From: Alphaproteobacteria bacterium MarineAlpha3_Bin3
GTDB lineage: Bacteria; Pseudomonadota; Alphaproteobacteria; Rhodospirillales; Casp-alpha2
Assembly (NCBI GenBank): GCA_002938075.1
Contig: PTLK01000015.1
Coordinates: 1 to 18,200, forward strand
Reading direction: 5' to 3'
DNA: 18,200 bases
The notes under the pieces: model-generated
Seen by the model: the letters and a program-made list of their open reading frames with translations, nothing else
The model's database searches: none
What the model was told of the DNA's origin: nothing
Shown: positions 1-7,158 of the stretch, piece by piece
Layout: each line of letters starts with the position of its first letter
How positions within the stretch are numbered: position 1 is the first letter of the stretch
Made by a program: the position numbers and the translations under genes

Positions 1-1126
1 CGCCGCCGGCCAGCTTGGCCAGTCGTTCCTGGAGCTTTTCCTTGTCGTAATCCGATGACGTCTCCTCGATCTGGGAACGGATCTGATGGCAGCGGCCTTG
101 GATTTCTTTCTTCTTGCCGGCGCCTTCGACGACCGTGGTTTCTTCCTTGGTGATGATCACCTTCTTGGCCGTCCCCAGCATGTCCATAGTGACGTTTTCG
201 AGCTTGATGCCCAGATCCTCGCTGACCACCTGGCCGGAGGTCAAAACGGCGAGGTCTTCGAGCATCGCCTTGCGGCGGTCGCCGAAGCCCGGGGCCTTGA
301 CGGCGGCCACCTTCATGCCGCCGCGCAGCTTGTTGACGACCAGGGTCGCCAGGGCCTCGCCTTCGATGTCCTCGGCGATGACCAGCAACGGACGCCCCGA
401 TTGGACCACCTGCTCCAGAAGCGGCAGCAGGGGTTGTAGGCCCGACAGCTTGCTTTCATGGATAAGGATGTAGGGGTTTTCCATCTCGCAGTTCATCTTT
501 TCGGCGTTGGTGATGAAATAGGGCGAGGTGTAGCCGCGGTCGAAAAGCATGCCTTCGACGACTTCGAGCTCGGTTTCCAGGCCCTTGGCTTCCTCGACCG
601 TGATCACGCCTTCATTGCCGACCTTCTCCATGGCTTCGGCGATCAATTCGCCGACTTCGGTGTCGCCGTTGGCGGAAATGGTCCCGACCTGGGAAATCTC
701 GGCGCTGGTGGAAACCGTCTTCGACGCCTTTTTCAGCGCCTCGACAACCGTTTTGACGGCGATGTCGACGCCACGCTTGAGGTCCATGGGGTTCATGCCG
801 GCGGCCACTGACTTGGCGCCTTCGCGGACGATGGAGTGCGCGAGCACGGTCGCCGTGGTAGTGCCGTCGCCGGCTTCATCGTTGGTCTTCGAGGCCACTT
901 CGCGGACCATCTGGGCGCCCATGTTCTCGAACTTGTCGGCAAGCTCGATTTCCTTGGCCACGGTAACGCCGTCCTTGGTGATGCGCGGCGCGCCGAAGGA
1001 CTTGTCGAGAATCACGTTGCGGCCCTTTGGCCCGAGCGTGATCCTGACCGCGTCGGTCAGGATATCGATGCCGGCCAACATGCGCGTGCGGGCATCGGTG
1101 CTGAATTTAATTTCTTTTGCTGGCAT
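1..1126 (-). CDS. groEL: Chaperonin GroEL (Hsp60), N-terminal part, cut by window edge
   Basis: This is the large ring subunit of the GroEL/GroES folding chamber, a cytoplasmic ATP-driven chaperone. The reading frame starts at ATG 1126 with MPAKEIKFSTDAR and runs off the left edge after 375 codons of the usual ~545. The equatorial ATP site is visible: the GDGTTT motif with the catalytic Asp near residue 87, and ITKDGVTVAKEI around residue 50. The apical domain follows (GFGDRRKAMLED) and the last visible codons read QIEETSSDYDKEKLQERLAK, all at the expected places. The second ATPase Asp near residue 398 and the C-terminal tail lie outside the window. A purine-rich AAGGAAAGAAG leader sits in the 12-base gap after the groES stop, so it is the second gene of the groESL operon and should be under the same CIRCE control. 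Identification is certain; copy number in the genome cannot be seen. Confidence 0.98.
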   Translation of the reverse strand, partial: MPAKEIKFSTDARTRMLAGIDILTDAVRITLGPKGRNVILDKSFGAPRITKDGVTVAKEIELADKFENMGAQMVREVASKTNDEAGDGTTTATVLAHSIVREGAKSVAAGMNPMDLKRGVDIAVKTVVEALKKASKTVSTSAEISQVGTISANGDTEVGELIAEAMEKVGNEGVITVEEAKGLETELEVVEGMLFDRGYTSPYFITNAEKMNCEMENPYILIHESKLSGLQPLLPLLEQVVQSGRPLLVIAEDIEGEALATLVVNKLRGGMKVAAVKAPGFGDRRKAMLEDLAVLTSGQVVSEDLGIKLENVTMDMLGTAKKVIITKEETTVVEGAGKKKEIQGRCHQIRSQIEETSSDYDKEKLQERLAKLAGG

Positions 1127-1138
1127 TTTCTTCTTTCC

Positions 1139-1432
1139 TTATTTCTTCGTGATAATGCCCATGATGTCGGACTCTTTCATGATGATCATTTCCGTGCCGT
1201 CAATCGTGACCTCGGTGCCCGACCATTTGCCGAACAACACCTTGTCACCAGCCTTGACATCCAACGGCGTGATCTTGCCGTCCTCGCCGCGGGTTCCGGA
1301 ACCAACGGCGATGACTTTGCCCTCCATCGGTTTTTCCTGCACGGTGTCGGGGATGATGATCCCGCCCGCGGATTTTACATCCTGCGCACCGCGCTCAACC
1401 AGAACACGGTCATGCAGTGGCTTTAATTTCAT
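1139..1432 (-). CDS. groES: Co-chaperonin GroES (Hsp10)
   Basis: This encodes the lid of the GroEL chamber; seven copies cap one GroEL ring. The protein has 97 residues, the normal family length. It begins MKLKPLHDRVLVER, and the mobile loop that docks on GroEL is present around residues 17-35 with the GGIIIPDT motif. Further typical segments are GKVIAVGSG and GDKVLFGKWSGTEV, and the protein ends near ESDIMGIITKK. Start choice: ATG 1432 has a GGAG ribosome site about eight bases upstream. The gene lies 12 bases before groEL and about 100 bases after the ArnT-like gene. A promoter and CIRCE operator in that gap indicate heat-shock control through HrcA. Confidence 0.98.
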   Translation of the reverse strand: MKLKPLHDRVLVERGAQDVKSAGGIIIPDTVQEKPMEGKVIAVGSGTRGEDGKITPLDVKAGDKVLFGKWSGTEVTIDGTEMIIMKESDIMGIITKK

Positions 1433-1481
1433 CGTTTAATCTCCATGAACTCATTTGGTTTCAATTAGTTAGTAGGAATTA

Positions 1482-1508
1482 TTAGCACTCGTCTCTATTG
1501 AGTGCCAA
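1482..1508 (-). promoter_or_regulatory. CIRCE operator (HrcA binding site) of groESL
   Basis: The inverted repeat TTAGCACTC, nine bases, GAGTGCCAA matches the CIRCE consensus TTAGCACTC-N9-GAGTGCTAA with a single mismatch (C for T) in the second half site. It lies just downstream of the putative -10 box and about 50 bases before the groES start codon, the usual place for HrcA repression of chaperonin operons. The hrcA gene itself is not in this window. Confidence 0.93.
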
Positions 1509-1509
1509 G

Positions 1510-1538
1510 GATGTATGGGGGAATGCCCCGGCTGTCAA
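1510..1538 (-). promoter_or_regulatory. Predicted sigma70-type promoter of groESL
   Basis: On the minus strand a perfect TTGACA -35 (1538-1533) is separated by 17 bases from TACATC (1515-1510), a moderate -10. Initiation would fall inside the CIRCE element, consistent with repression by HrcA. The -35 box contains the TGA stop codon (1537-1535) of the ArnT-like gene upstream. The assignment rests on matches and spacing only. Confidence 0.7.
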
Positions 1539-3247
1539 GGGCGGGACGGCGATTTTTTGCCAAAACCGGCCCTGGCCGGGGGTGCGCGCTCAAGGATGCC
1601 GGGATGGCGGATAACCGTCGCCACCTCCCAGACGGTAATCAGGCGCGTGCGAAAACGGTAGACGGCGATGGGTTTCGCCGCCGTGGGCAGTTTATTGTGA
1701 TAGGCGACGATCCTGCCGTCGGCATGATCGGCGAGAAAATTCCTTAAGTCCGGGTCCAGGATACCGACCTGGGTTATCGGTTTCTCGAGCCGGCCCAGGA
1801 ACTGATACTGGCCATGATATTTGCTGAAATTGGCCAACGAAATGCCCTGGCGCTGCCATTCCGCGAGCTTCAGGGCCAGCGGTTTCAGGTCGTAAGCGGC
1901 GGCCAGCGGCGGCTTCATCGCCAAATGGATGACGACCACGAAAACGGCGCTGAGCGCCGCCAGCGCGCCGAGCCGCCCGGCCAGCGGCCAGCGGCGGCGA
2001 AACAAGACCACCACCCCGGCCGCCGCCATGGCCAGCCCCCAGCCCGTCTCCACCAGGTCCAGCCACGACGGCGCCGCTTCGGGGACCGGCAAAGCCGGCA
2101 GAGCAAAAAGGGCGATGCCGGCGATTACGTAAAACAACCCGGGCGGAATTTGATCCCGGGCGGCGCCTTCTTTTTCCGCCGCGCCGTCAAACAACAGCCT
2201 GGCCAGCACCAGGGCGATGGCCGGGAGTTCGGGCAGCAGGTAGTGGAACTGCTTGCCGCTGATGGTCGAAAAAATCACCAGCGCCGGGATCAACCAGGCA
2301 ATACAGAACCGCACCCCGCCGTCTCTGCCTAGGGCCTTCGGCAACCGCCCAGCCGCCCTCCAGATGGGCGGCCACAGCACCCAGGGCAGCAACAACACCG
2401 GCAGCGCCGCCCCATACCACCACCATGGCTGACGGTGGGCGAAGGAGGAGACCATGCGGCCCGCCGATTGGCCCCAGAAGATGGCCTCGCGGTAGGCCTC
2501 CCCCCCCGCTATGCCGGCCGGGACGGCCCAGGCGAGGCCGATGGCGGCGCCGAGCGCGACAGCCCCGAACAGGCCCAAATACCAGCCGCCACTTCGGCGA
2601 TCTTCGCCCCCCGGCAAGGCCCGTCCCCACCACGGCGCCAACAGGGCCACGGGCAGGATATGGACGAGGATCGCCGGCCCCTTGGCCAGGACGCCGAGGC
2701 CGATGCCGAGGCCCATGAGCCCGAACCCGAACCATTCGCCCCCCTGGTCGCCCCCTGGGCCGTCCCCTGGGCCGCTGGCCCGCCACGCCCGAACCATGCC
2801 GATCAGGCTCAAAAGCGTACAAAAGGCCAGAATCATGTCGAACATAGTCAATGTCGTGAATAGGGCCCAGAACAGGCCGCCGAACAGAACCAGGGGCGCC
2901 ATGCGGGCGGCCGCCGACGCTTCGGGCCACAATTCCCTGGCCAGGCGGGCGGTCAGGAACAGGCTCCCCAGTCCGAAGAGCGGGGCCACCAAACGCGGCC
3001 ACCATTCGTTGACGCCGAAGGCGGCCCAACCGAGGTGGATCAGCCAGAACAACAGCGGCGGTTTGTGGCTGTAGGGTTCGCCATTGAGGTGTGGAACCAG
3101 GAAATTGCCCTCGCGCCACATGTCCCAGGCGACCGCCAAGTAGCGGGTTTCGTCGACCGGCATCAAGGGCCGGGACGCCAGCGCCGAGACCATGACCAGG
3201 AGCCAAAGCCCGGACCATAACAGAGGCGGCCAGTTGCGCGGCATCAT
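1535..3247 (-). CDS. ArnT-like lipid-carrier-dependent glycosyltransferase (GT83/PMT fold)
   Basis: This is a polytopic membrane enzyme of the ArnT/PMT superfamily. Members move a sugar from a polyprenyl-phosphate carrier to lipid A, another glycolipid or a protein on the outer face of the cytoplasmic membrane. The first loop carries the family signature: the acidic pair DE in VDETRYLAVAWDMW (about residue 35), then the SHKPPLLFWL motif about 27 residues later. Many hydrophobic segments follow (for example FGLMGLGIGLGVLAKGP) and there is a soluble C-terminal domain. Length is 570 residues. The longest frame begins with GTG 3262, which overlaps the stop of the VTT gene as GTGA, but no ribosome site precedes it. 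ATG 3247 has GAGG nine bases upstream and is preferred; ATG 3244 is also possible. It is the last gene of a coupled unit with a GT2 and a VTT protein. The sugar and acceptor cannot be read from the sequence, so no arnT symbol is given. Confidence 0.88.
   Translation of the reverse strand: MMPRNWPPLLWSGLWLLVMVSALASRPLMPVDETRYLAVAWDMWREGNFLVPHLNGEPYSHKPPLLFWLIHLGWAAFGVNEWWPRLVAPLFGLGSLFLTARLARELWPEASAAARMAPLVLFGGLFWALFTTLTMFDMILAFCTLLSLIGMVRAWRASGPGDGPGGDQGGEWFGFGLMGLGIGLGVLAKGPAILVHILPVALLAPWWGRALPGGEDRRSGGWYLGLFGAVALGAAIGLAWAVPAGIAGGEAYREAIFWGQSAGRMVSSFAHRQPWWWYGAALPVLLLPWVLWPPIWRAAGRLPKALGRDGGVRFCIAWLIPALVIFSTISGKQFHYLLPELPAIALVLARLLFDGAAEKEGAARDQIPPGLFYVIAGIALFALPALPVPEAAPSWLDLVETGWGLAMAAAGVVVLFRRRWPLAGRLGALAALSAVFVVVIHLAMKPPLAAAYDLKPLALKLAEWQRQGISLANFSKYHGQYQFLGRLEKPITQVGILDPDLRNFLADHADGRIVAYHNKLPTAAKPIAVYRFRTRLITVWEVATVIRHPGILERAPPARAGFGKKSPSRP
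2741..2775. repeat. Short tandem repeat inside the ArnT-like gene
   Basis: CCCCTGGGCCGT (2752-2763) is followed at once by CCCCTGGGCCGC (2764-2775), with a degenerate copy CCCCTGGTCGC just before (2741-2751). On the coding strand it makes a Gly/Pro/Asp-rich stretch, GPGDGPGGDQGG, in a loop between membrane segments. Copy-number change by 12 bases would keep the frame. Confidence 0.7.
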
Positions 3248-3258
3248 CGGCGGCGGCC

Positions 3259-4008
3259 TCACGGGTTGCCGGCCGGCTGGTTTTCAATGTCGGAACCGGG
3301 ACCGGGCTTCTCCTCGGGGCCGCCGTTGCCGCCGATTTGTTTTTCGACCTTCTCATCGAAGGTCTTACCGTGACGGTAGCGGCGATAGAGGTGGATGCCA
3401 AGCAGGCCCGAAACGACGAACAGAACGGCACTGAAGGCAATCCGGAACCCGGGATCGAGATTGATGCCGCTGCCGAGAAGGGCGAACACCACCATTTGCG
3501 GCACGTATCCGATCGCCGAGCCGGTGAAGAAAGGCACCGCCCTGACACCGGAAACGCCGGCAGCCAGGTTGGTGGCGAAATTGCTGCCGAGCGGCAGGAA
3601 GCGGATCAACAGCGTCATGGCCAGGGGGTTTTCACTGAGGAACCCGTCGATGCGGCGGATTCTGTCCGAGAACCGGTGGGCCACCATGTCGCGGCCGAGA
3701 AGCCGGGCAAACATGAAGGAGGTGATGCAGCCCAGCGTCGTTGCCGCCAGGGCCAGACCGGTCCCCAGCACGAAGCCAAAGGCATAACCGCCCAGGAACG
3801 CGACCAGTTGCCGGGGCAGGCCGATCGACGTCAGTGCCCATCCCAGGGCGAGGAACAGGGCCAAGCCCTTAACGCCTCGGCCGCGGACATAGGCATCGAT
3901 CCAGGCTTGGTCGAAAACGGCGCCTATCTCCGTGGTCTTGATCAGCACTCCAAGCACCACCACGGAGACGAACAGGACCAGGCCGCGGATTAGGATCTTG
4001 GCGCTCAT
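3259..4008 (-). CDS. TVP38/TMEM64-family (VTT/DedA-fold) inner membrane protein
   Basis: The product is a 249-residue membrane protein of the VTT (SNARE-associated/DedA) superfamily. Related DedA proteins have been shown to act as lipid flippases, including recycling of undecaprenyl phosphate. An N-terminal membrane segment (about residues 7-24) is followed by the VTT core: IGLPRQLVAFLGGYAFGFVLG (split here around residues 62-82), a Gly-rich helix, and the re-entrant motif RFLPLGSNFATNLAAGVSG at about 136-154. Further hydrophobic segments and a charged Pro/Gly-rich cytoplasmic tail close it. Start choice: a longer frame exists to 4071, but ATG 4008 overlaps the GT2 stop codon as ATGA and has AGAGG seven bases upstream. 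The 3' end overlaps or abuts the ArnT-like start. Position between two lipid-carrier glycosyltransferase genes suggests a carrier-transport role; that is inference. Confidence 0.88.
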   Translation of the reverse strand: MSAKILIRGLVLFVSVVVLGVLIKTTEIGAVFDQAWIDAYVRGRGVKGLALFLALGWALTSIGLPRQLVAFLGGYAFGFVLGTGLALAATTLGCITSFMFARLLGRDMVAHRFSDRIRRIDGFLSENPLAMTLLIRFLPLGSNFATNLAAGVSGVRAVPFFTGSAIGYVPQMVVFALLGSGINLDPGFRIAFSAVLFVVSGLLGIHLYRRYRHGKTFDEKVEKQIGGNGGPEEKPGPGSDIENQPAGNP

Positions 4009-4847
4009 GACCCGGCCTCTTCGCCCGCGCCCTGGTCGATTTCCGGCGCCACGGCCCTCCGTTTCAGCCACCGGGCGCCGAGGCGGTCAATGAACCCCGA
4101 ACCTTCGGCGTTGCCGGGAACCGGTGTTCCGGGACGGCGTTGCAGCCACATGACGCCGAAAAGATCGACGATCCCCACCCCCAGGCGGTCGAAGACGCCG
4201 TATTTGGTGGCCCCGTGTTGGCGCGCCCGGTGGTTGACCGGAACCGACAGCACGTGCCCGCCCTGGCGCAGCATCAACGCCGGCAGGAACCGGTGCATGT
4301 GGTCGAACCCGGGCATGGCGAGATAGGCCGGGCGGGAGAAAACCTTCAACCCGCAGCCGGTGTCGGGCGTGTGGTCGCCCAAAAGCGTCCCGCGGACGGC
4401 GTTGGCGACCCTGGACGACAAGCGTTTGAGCAGCGAATCCCGGCGTTTTTGCCGTTCGCCTGTGACCAACAGCAAGTCCGGGTTATCGGCTTCCCGGAAA
4501 CGGTCGAGCAAGGCTGGGATATCGGCCGGGTCGTTCTGCCCGTCGCCGTCCAGCGTGATGATGATCCCGGCCCGGGCTTCGTTGACGCCGGTGGTGATGG
4601 CGGCGCTTTGGCCGACGCTGGAACGGTGGCGAATGACGCGAAGCTCGGGGCAGGCCCGGGCCTGATCCCTAAGGACCTCGGGCGTGGCGTCGTCGCTGCC
4701 GTCGTCGACGATGACGATCTCGTAGGGTTGAAGGGCTGTCATCACGGTTTTCAACTCGGCGATCAAGGGGGAGATATTGTCGGCCTCGTTTCTAACCGGA
4801 ACGACGACCGAGAAATCCGGGACACTGGTATCCAAAGAATTTTCCAT
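4005..4847 (-). CDS. GT2 family glycosyltransferase, polyprenyl-phosphate sugar transferase type (DPM1/ArnC-like)
   Basis: This is a 280-residue GT-A fold enzyme expected to transfer a sugar from a nucleotide donor to polyprenyl phosphate on the cytoplasmic face. Visible motifs are FSVVVPVRNEADNI at residues 12-25, IVDDGSDDAT at 46-55 (nucleotide binding), TLDGDGQNDP at 98-107 (metal-binding DxD region), and DTGCGLKVFSR in the middle (acceptor site). A basic segment, NHRARQHGATKYG, follows, as in dolichol/undecaprenyl-phosphate transferases. Unlike ArnC or GtrB it lacks two C-terminal transmembrane helices; only one short hydrophobic stretch (VGIVDLFGVMWL) is seen, followed by a polar tail. 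It is the first gene of the unit that continues with the VTT protein (ATGA overlap) and the ArnT-like enzyme. The ribosome site before ATG 4847 is weak. Substrate is not predictable. Confidence 0.9.
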   Translation of the reverse strand: MENSLDTSVPDFSVVVPVRNEADNISPLIAELKTVMTALQPYEIVIVDDGSDDATPEVLRDQARACPELRVIRHRSSVGQSAAITTGVNEARAGIIITLDGDGQNDPADIPALLDRFREADNPDLLLVTGERQKRRDSLLKRLSSRVANAVRGTLLGDHTPDTGCGLKVFSRPAYLAMPGFDHMHRFLPALMLRQGGHVLSVPVNHRARQHGATKYGVFDRLGVGIVDLFGVMWLQRRPGTPVPGNAEGSGFIDRLGARWLKRRAVAPEIDQGAGEEAGS

Positions 4848-4867
4848 ATCGGATTCAAAGGGAGAAT

Positions 4868-4896
4868 CAGCGCTGGTATAACCCCCGGCTCCTTCA
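4868..4896 (-). promoter_or_regulatory. Weak candidate promoter before the GT2-VTT-GT83 unit
   Basis: In the 95-base gap between the fetB stop and the GT2 start, the minus strand shows TTTCAG, 17 bases, TATACC. The -10-like box is fair and the -35-like box is poor. The gap is long enough for an independent promoter, but read-through from fetAB is equally possible. Coordinates are approximate. Confidence 0.25.
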
Positions 4897-4942
4897 ACTG
4901 AAAGCCTTTTCCCGCCTGCGCCTTGGCCTTAGGAAACGGCGA

Positions 4943-5749
4943 TCAGGAATCGGTTTTCGGCGTCAGCCGGTCGAGCCTCAGCCGGTGCCGGGAATCGGTT
5001 AAACGCCTGGCACCGCTGAGCACGGCGGCGAACGATCCCAGCCCGGTGCCGCCGCCGATCAGAAACATGATCAGGATCTGGTATTTAACCGCTTCCACCG
5101 GTTCGACCCCGGCCAAGATTTGCCCGGTCATCATCCCCGGCAGCGCCACCAGCCCGGTCGCCGACATGCTGTTGATGGTCGGGATCAGCGCCGCGCGCAT
5201 GGCGTCCCGGATAATTCCGCGCATCGCCTCGGGGGCTTCGGCGCCCAGCATCAATTGCGCCTCGATGGCCGGGCGCTGCTGATGGGCGCCGGAAACCAGC
5301 CGGTCAAGGCCCAGACTGACGCCGTTCATGGTGTTGCCGAGGATCATGCCGAGGATGGGAATGGTAAAGCGCGGGTCATACCAGGGATCGGCGTGGATCT
5401 GTGTGGTCAGCGCGAAAACGGTAACGATGGTCCCCGCCGCCATCATCGAACCGGTGCCGATCCCGTACGACCAGAATCCCTCGAAGCGCCGTTCCTGGCG
5501 GGCCATGGCCTCGCGCCCGGCAAACAGCACCATGACGACGGCGGCGAACCCGGTGAACAGCGGCGACGTCACGGCGAACAGCGCCTTCAGCACCAGCCCG
5601 ACCAGGGTCAACTGGACGACCATGCGCGTGCCGGCGACCACAAGCCTTTTTTCAAGCCCCAGGCGGAGCCTCCACGACAACCCGGCGTTAAAGACCAACA
5701 ACAACGACGCCAGCCCGATGTCCCAATAGCTAAGGGCGATAAAATTCAT
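4943..5749 (-). CDS. fetB: FetB-type ABC transporter permease (UPF0014), iron export
   Basis: This is the membrane half of a FetAB-type ABC exporter; E. coli FetAB lowers cytoplasmic iron and protects against peroxide. The 268-269 residue length and about seven hydrophobic segments fit the family. Typical conserved stretches are RMVVQLTLVGLVLKALF near residue 43, TIPILGMILGNTMNGVSLGLDRL in the middle (split around 130-152), and the coupling segment ALIPTINSMSATGLVALPGMMTGQILAG near residues 188-215. The C-terminus is a short basic tail. The start is either GTG 5752, overlapping the fetA stop as GTGA, or ATG 5749 in the same frame (TGATG overlap). AGGGGG lies seven bases before the ATG and only four before the GTG, so ATG 5749 is preferred. 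Coupled translation with fetA is likely. Metal specificity is inferred from homology. Confidence 0.9.
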   Translation of the reverse strand: MNFIALSYWDIGLASLLLVFNAGLSWRLRLGLEKRLVVAGTRMVVQLTLVGLVLKALFAVTSPLFTGFAAVVMVLFAGREAMARQERRFEGFWSYGIGTGSMMAAGTIVTVFALTTQIHADPWYDPRFTIPILGMILGNTMNGVSLGLDRLVSGAHQQRPAIEAQLMLGAEAPEAMRGIIRDAMRAALIPTINSMSATGLVALPGMMTGQILAGVEPVEAVKYQILIMFLIGGGTGLGSFAAVLSGARRLTDSRHRLRLDRLTPKTDS

Positions 5750-6369
5750 CACCCGGCCCCCTGTACGTCCCCTGGTCCCGGCAATGGAGTCAAGGCGCCG
5801 GCCTCCATGCGGAGATGCTTCGACGCCATCCGCTGCGCCTGTTTGGTGTCGTGGGTGACCAGCATAATCGCCGCCCCATCGGCAAGACGCTCATGCAGCA
5901 TGGTTTCGACCTTGGCGGCGGCGTCGGGGTCGAGGCCCGAGGTTGGCTCGTCCAACAGCAGCACTTGAGGGCTCGCCAACAGCGCCCGGGTCAGCGCCAG
6001 GCGCTGTTTTTCCCCCGTCGACAGCCTCGCGACCTCCCATTCCAGGGCTTCCGCCGAAAGGCCGAGCCGCATCATCAAGGGGGCGGCGATGTCCGGGTCG
6101 GGAAAATGACCGCCGACACGGTCCGCCCACCACCCGGCCTCGGCTGGCACGTAAACCACCTGGCGGCGCCAAGAGGGAGCGGGAATGGATTCCCGGGACC
6201 GTCCGTTCAAGGACACCTCGCCCTCGTTGGGGTCGAGATCGGCGATGGCGCGCATCAGGATCGACTTGCCGGCGCCCGAAGGCCCGCTAAGGGCGGTGCA
6301 TTGGCCCTCTGCCAGTTCCAGGTCCACGGGCTCGAGTCCGGGACGGGTCAGGTGGCGGATTTTCAACAA
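5749..6369 (-). CDS. fetA: FetA-type ABC transporter ATP-binding protein
   Basis: This is the ATPase partner of FetB. It shows all ABC motifs in order in 206 residues: Walker A GPSGAGKS at 29-36, a Q-loop region around RQVVYVPAEAGWW at 69-81, signature LSTGE at 116-120 (a variant of LSGGE/LSGGQ), Walker B VLLLDEP at 136-142, the D-loop SGLDPDAA, and the switch His in VTHD at 171-174. This small single-domain form matches FetA (YbbL). The frame has no ATG near its start; it begins at TTG 6369 or TTG 6366, with GGAGAG seven bases before TTG 6369. A rare start codon may limit expression. The gene is divergent from a thioesterase gene across 83 bases and overlaps fetB at its 3' end. Confidence 0.9.
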   Translation of the reverse strand: MLKIRHLTRPGLEPVDLELAEGQCTALSGPSGAGKSILMRAIADLDPNEGEVSLNGRSRESIPAPSWRRQVVYVPAEAGWWADRVGGHFPDPDIAAPLMMRLGLSAEALEWEVARLSTGEKQRLALTRALLASPQVLLLDEPTSGLDPDAAAKVETMLHERLADGAAIMLVTHDTKQAQRMASKHLRMEAGALTPLPGPGDVQGAG

Positions 6370-6396
6370 ACTGGTGCTCTCCGACGCATTTCCTGC

Positions 6397-6425
6397 ATAT
6401 TGGCGGTCCTGCCGGTTCTCGACAA
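6397..6425 (-). promoter_or_regulatory. Weak candidate promoter of fetAB
   Basis: In the divergent 83-base gap the minus strand reads TTGTCG (6425-6420), 17 bases, CAATAT (6402-6397). Spacing is ideal and the -35 box matches 4 of 6 bases, but the -10 box is poor. No Fur or IscR/OxyR-type site was recognised with confidence. Confidence 0.25.
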
Positions 6426-6452
6426 GCGCCGGCGCCCAAACCGGAGACCGAC

Positions 6453-6953
6453 ATGACCCCGGACACTCCCGACACCCTGGAACCGCACCAGGAAACCGCG
6501 CTTCCCGATTGGGTCGATTACAACGGCCACATGAACGTCGCCTATTACGTCATGGTGTTCGACCACGGGACCGACAAGCTGTTCGACCACATCGGCCTGG
6601 GTAAGGATTACCGTGAGCAAACCGGGCAATCGGTGTTCGTGGTCGAATCCCACGTCACCTATGAACACGAAGTCCATGCCGGCGACGGGCTTCGCGTCAC
6701 CTCACTCATTTTGGGTCATGACGACAAGCGCCTGCACGTCTTCCACCACATGCACAGGACGGAAAATAATGCCCTGGCGGCGACCAACGAGCTGATGTTC
6801 CTGCACGTGGATTTAGCGGCCCGACGTTCGGCAACCTTTCCGGAAGACGCCGTGCGGCGAATCGAAGCCCTAACCAAAGCCCAATCCGCCCTTCCTCCCC
6901 CTCAGGCGGGCCGGGCCATCGGCCTCAAGGCCAAGGGTTCCGCCACTGGTTGA
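6453..6953 (+). CDS. Hot-dog fold acyl-CoA thioesterase (4HBT family)
   Basis: The product is a 166-residue single-domain thioesterase. The active-site helix motif DWVDYNGHMNVAYY lies at residues 19-32, with the catalytic Asp in VDYNGHMN (residue 22). The long central helix (YVMVFDHGTDKLFDHIG) and strands VVESHVTYEHEVHAGD and KRLHVFHHMHR follow as in 4-hydroxybenzoyl-CoA thioesterase-like enzymes. The pattern resembles the betainyl-CoA thioesterases of carnitine degradation, but no carnitine gene is nearby, so the substrate is open. The C-terminal ~35 residues are polar and probably flexible. ATG 6453 has GGAG six to seven bases upstream. It is divergent from fetA and is followed by 205 bases before the next gene, so it is probably monocistronic. 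Confidence 0.85.
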   Translation: MTPDTPDTLEPHQETALPDWVDYNGHMNVAYYVMVFDHGTDKLFDHIGLGKDYREQTGQSVFVVESHVTYEHEVHAGDGLRVTSLILGHDDKRLHVFHHMHRTENNALAATNELMFLHVDLAARRSATFPEDAVRRIEALTKAQSALPPPQAGRAIGLKAKGSATG

Positions 6954-6961
6954 GGGGGGCT

Positions 6962-6984
6962 AAAAAGGGGCTTGGCTCAGCCCC
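6962..6984 (-). terminator. Possible hairpin terminator, minus orientation
   Basis: GGGGCT (6967-6972), loop TGGCTC, AGCCCC (6979-6984) forms a six-base GC-rich stem. The adjoining run of five A on its left makes a U-tract only for minus-strand transcripts. It would block leftward transcription into the thioesterase gene. For plus-strand transcripts the stem is there but no T-tract follows. Confidence 0.3.
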
Positions 6985-7158
6985 CGTTCTGGGGTACCTC
7001 CCCGGTAACAATGCTCATGGTTCCGGGACTTAATCGTCGATATGGATTCGCCGTTCTTATCCCCGAACCGGGACTCCCTCCATCTCATCCCTGATGACGG
7101 CCCGCCGCCGGCCTGTCTGCTTTTTAAATCCCTCCAACCTTTTGGGATCACATAGAGC

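Noticed and set aside
549..1439. 296-codon plus-strand frame opposite groEL and groES
   Set aside because: It is antisense to two certain chaperonin genes and crosses both; Ser/Thr/Pro-rich composition and no domain.
2187..3548. 453-codon minus-strand frame spanning parts of the ArnT-like and VTT genes
   Set aside because: It is a +1/+2 shadow of two well-supported genes; Arg/Gly/Pro-rich and no motif.
7060..7158. Pho-box-like sequence before pit
   Set aside because: Only a single partial CTGTC match was found and no 11-base periodic repeat, so PhoB control is not supported.
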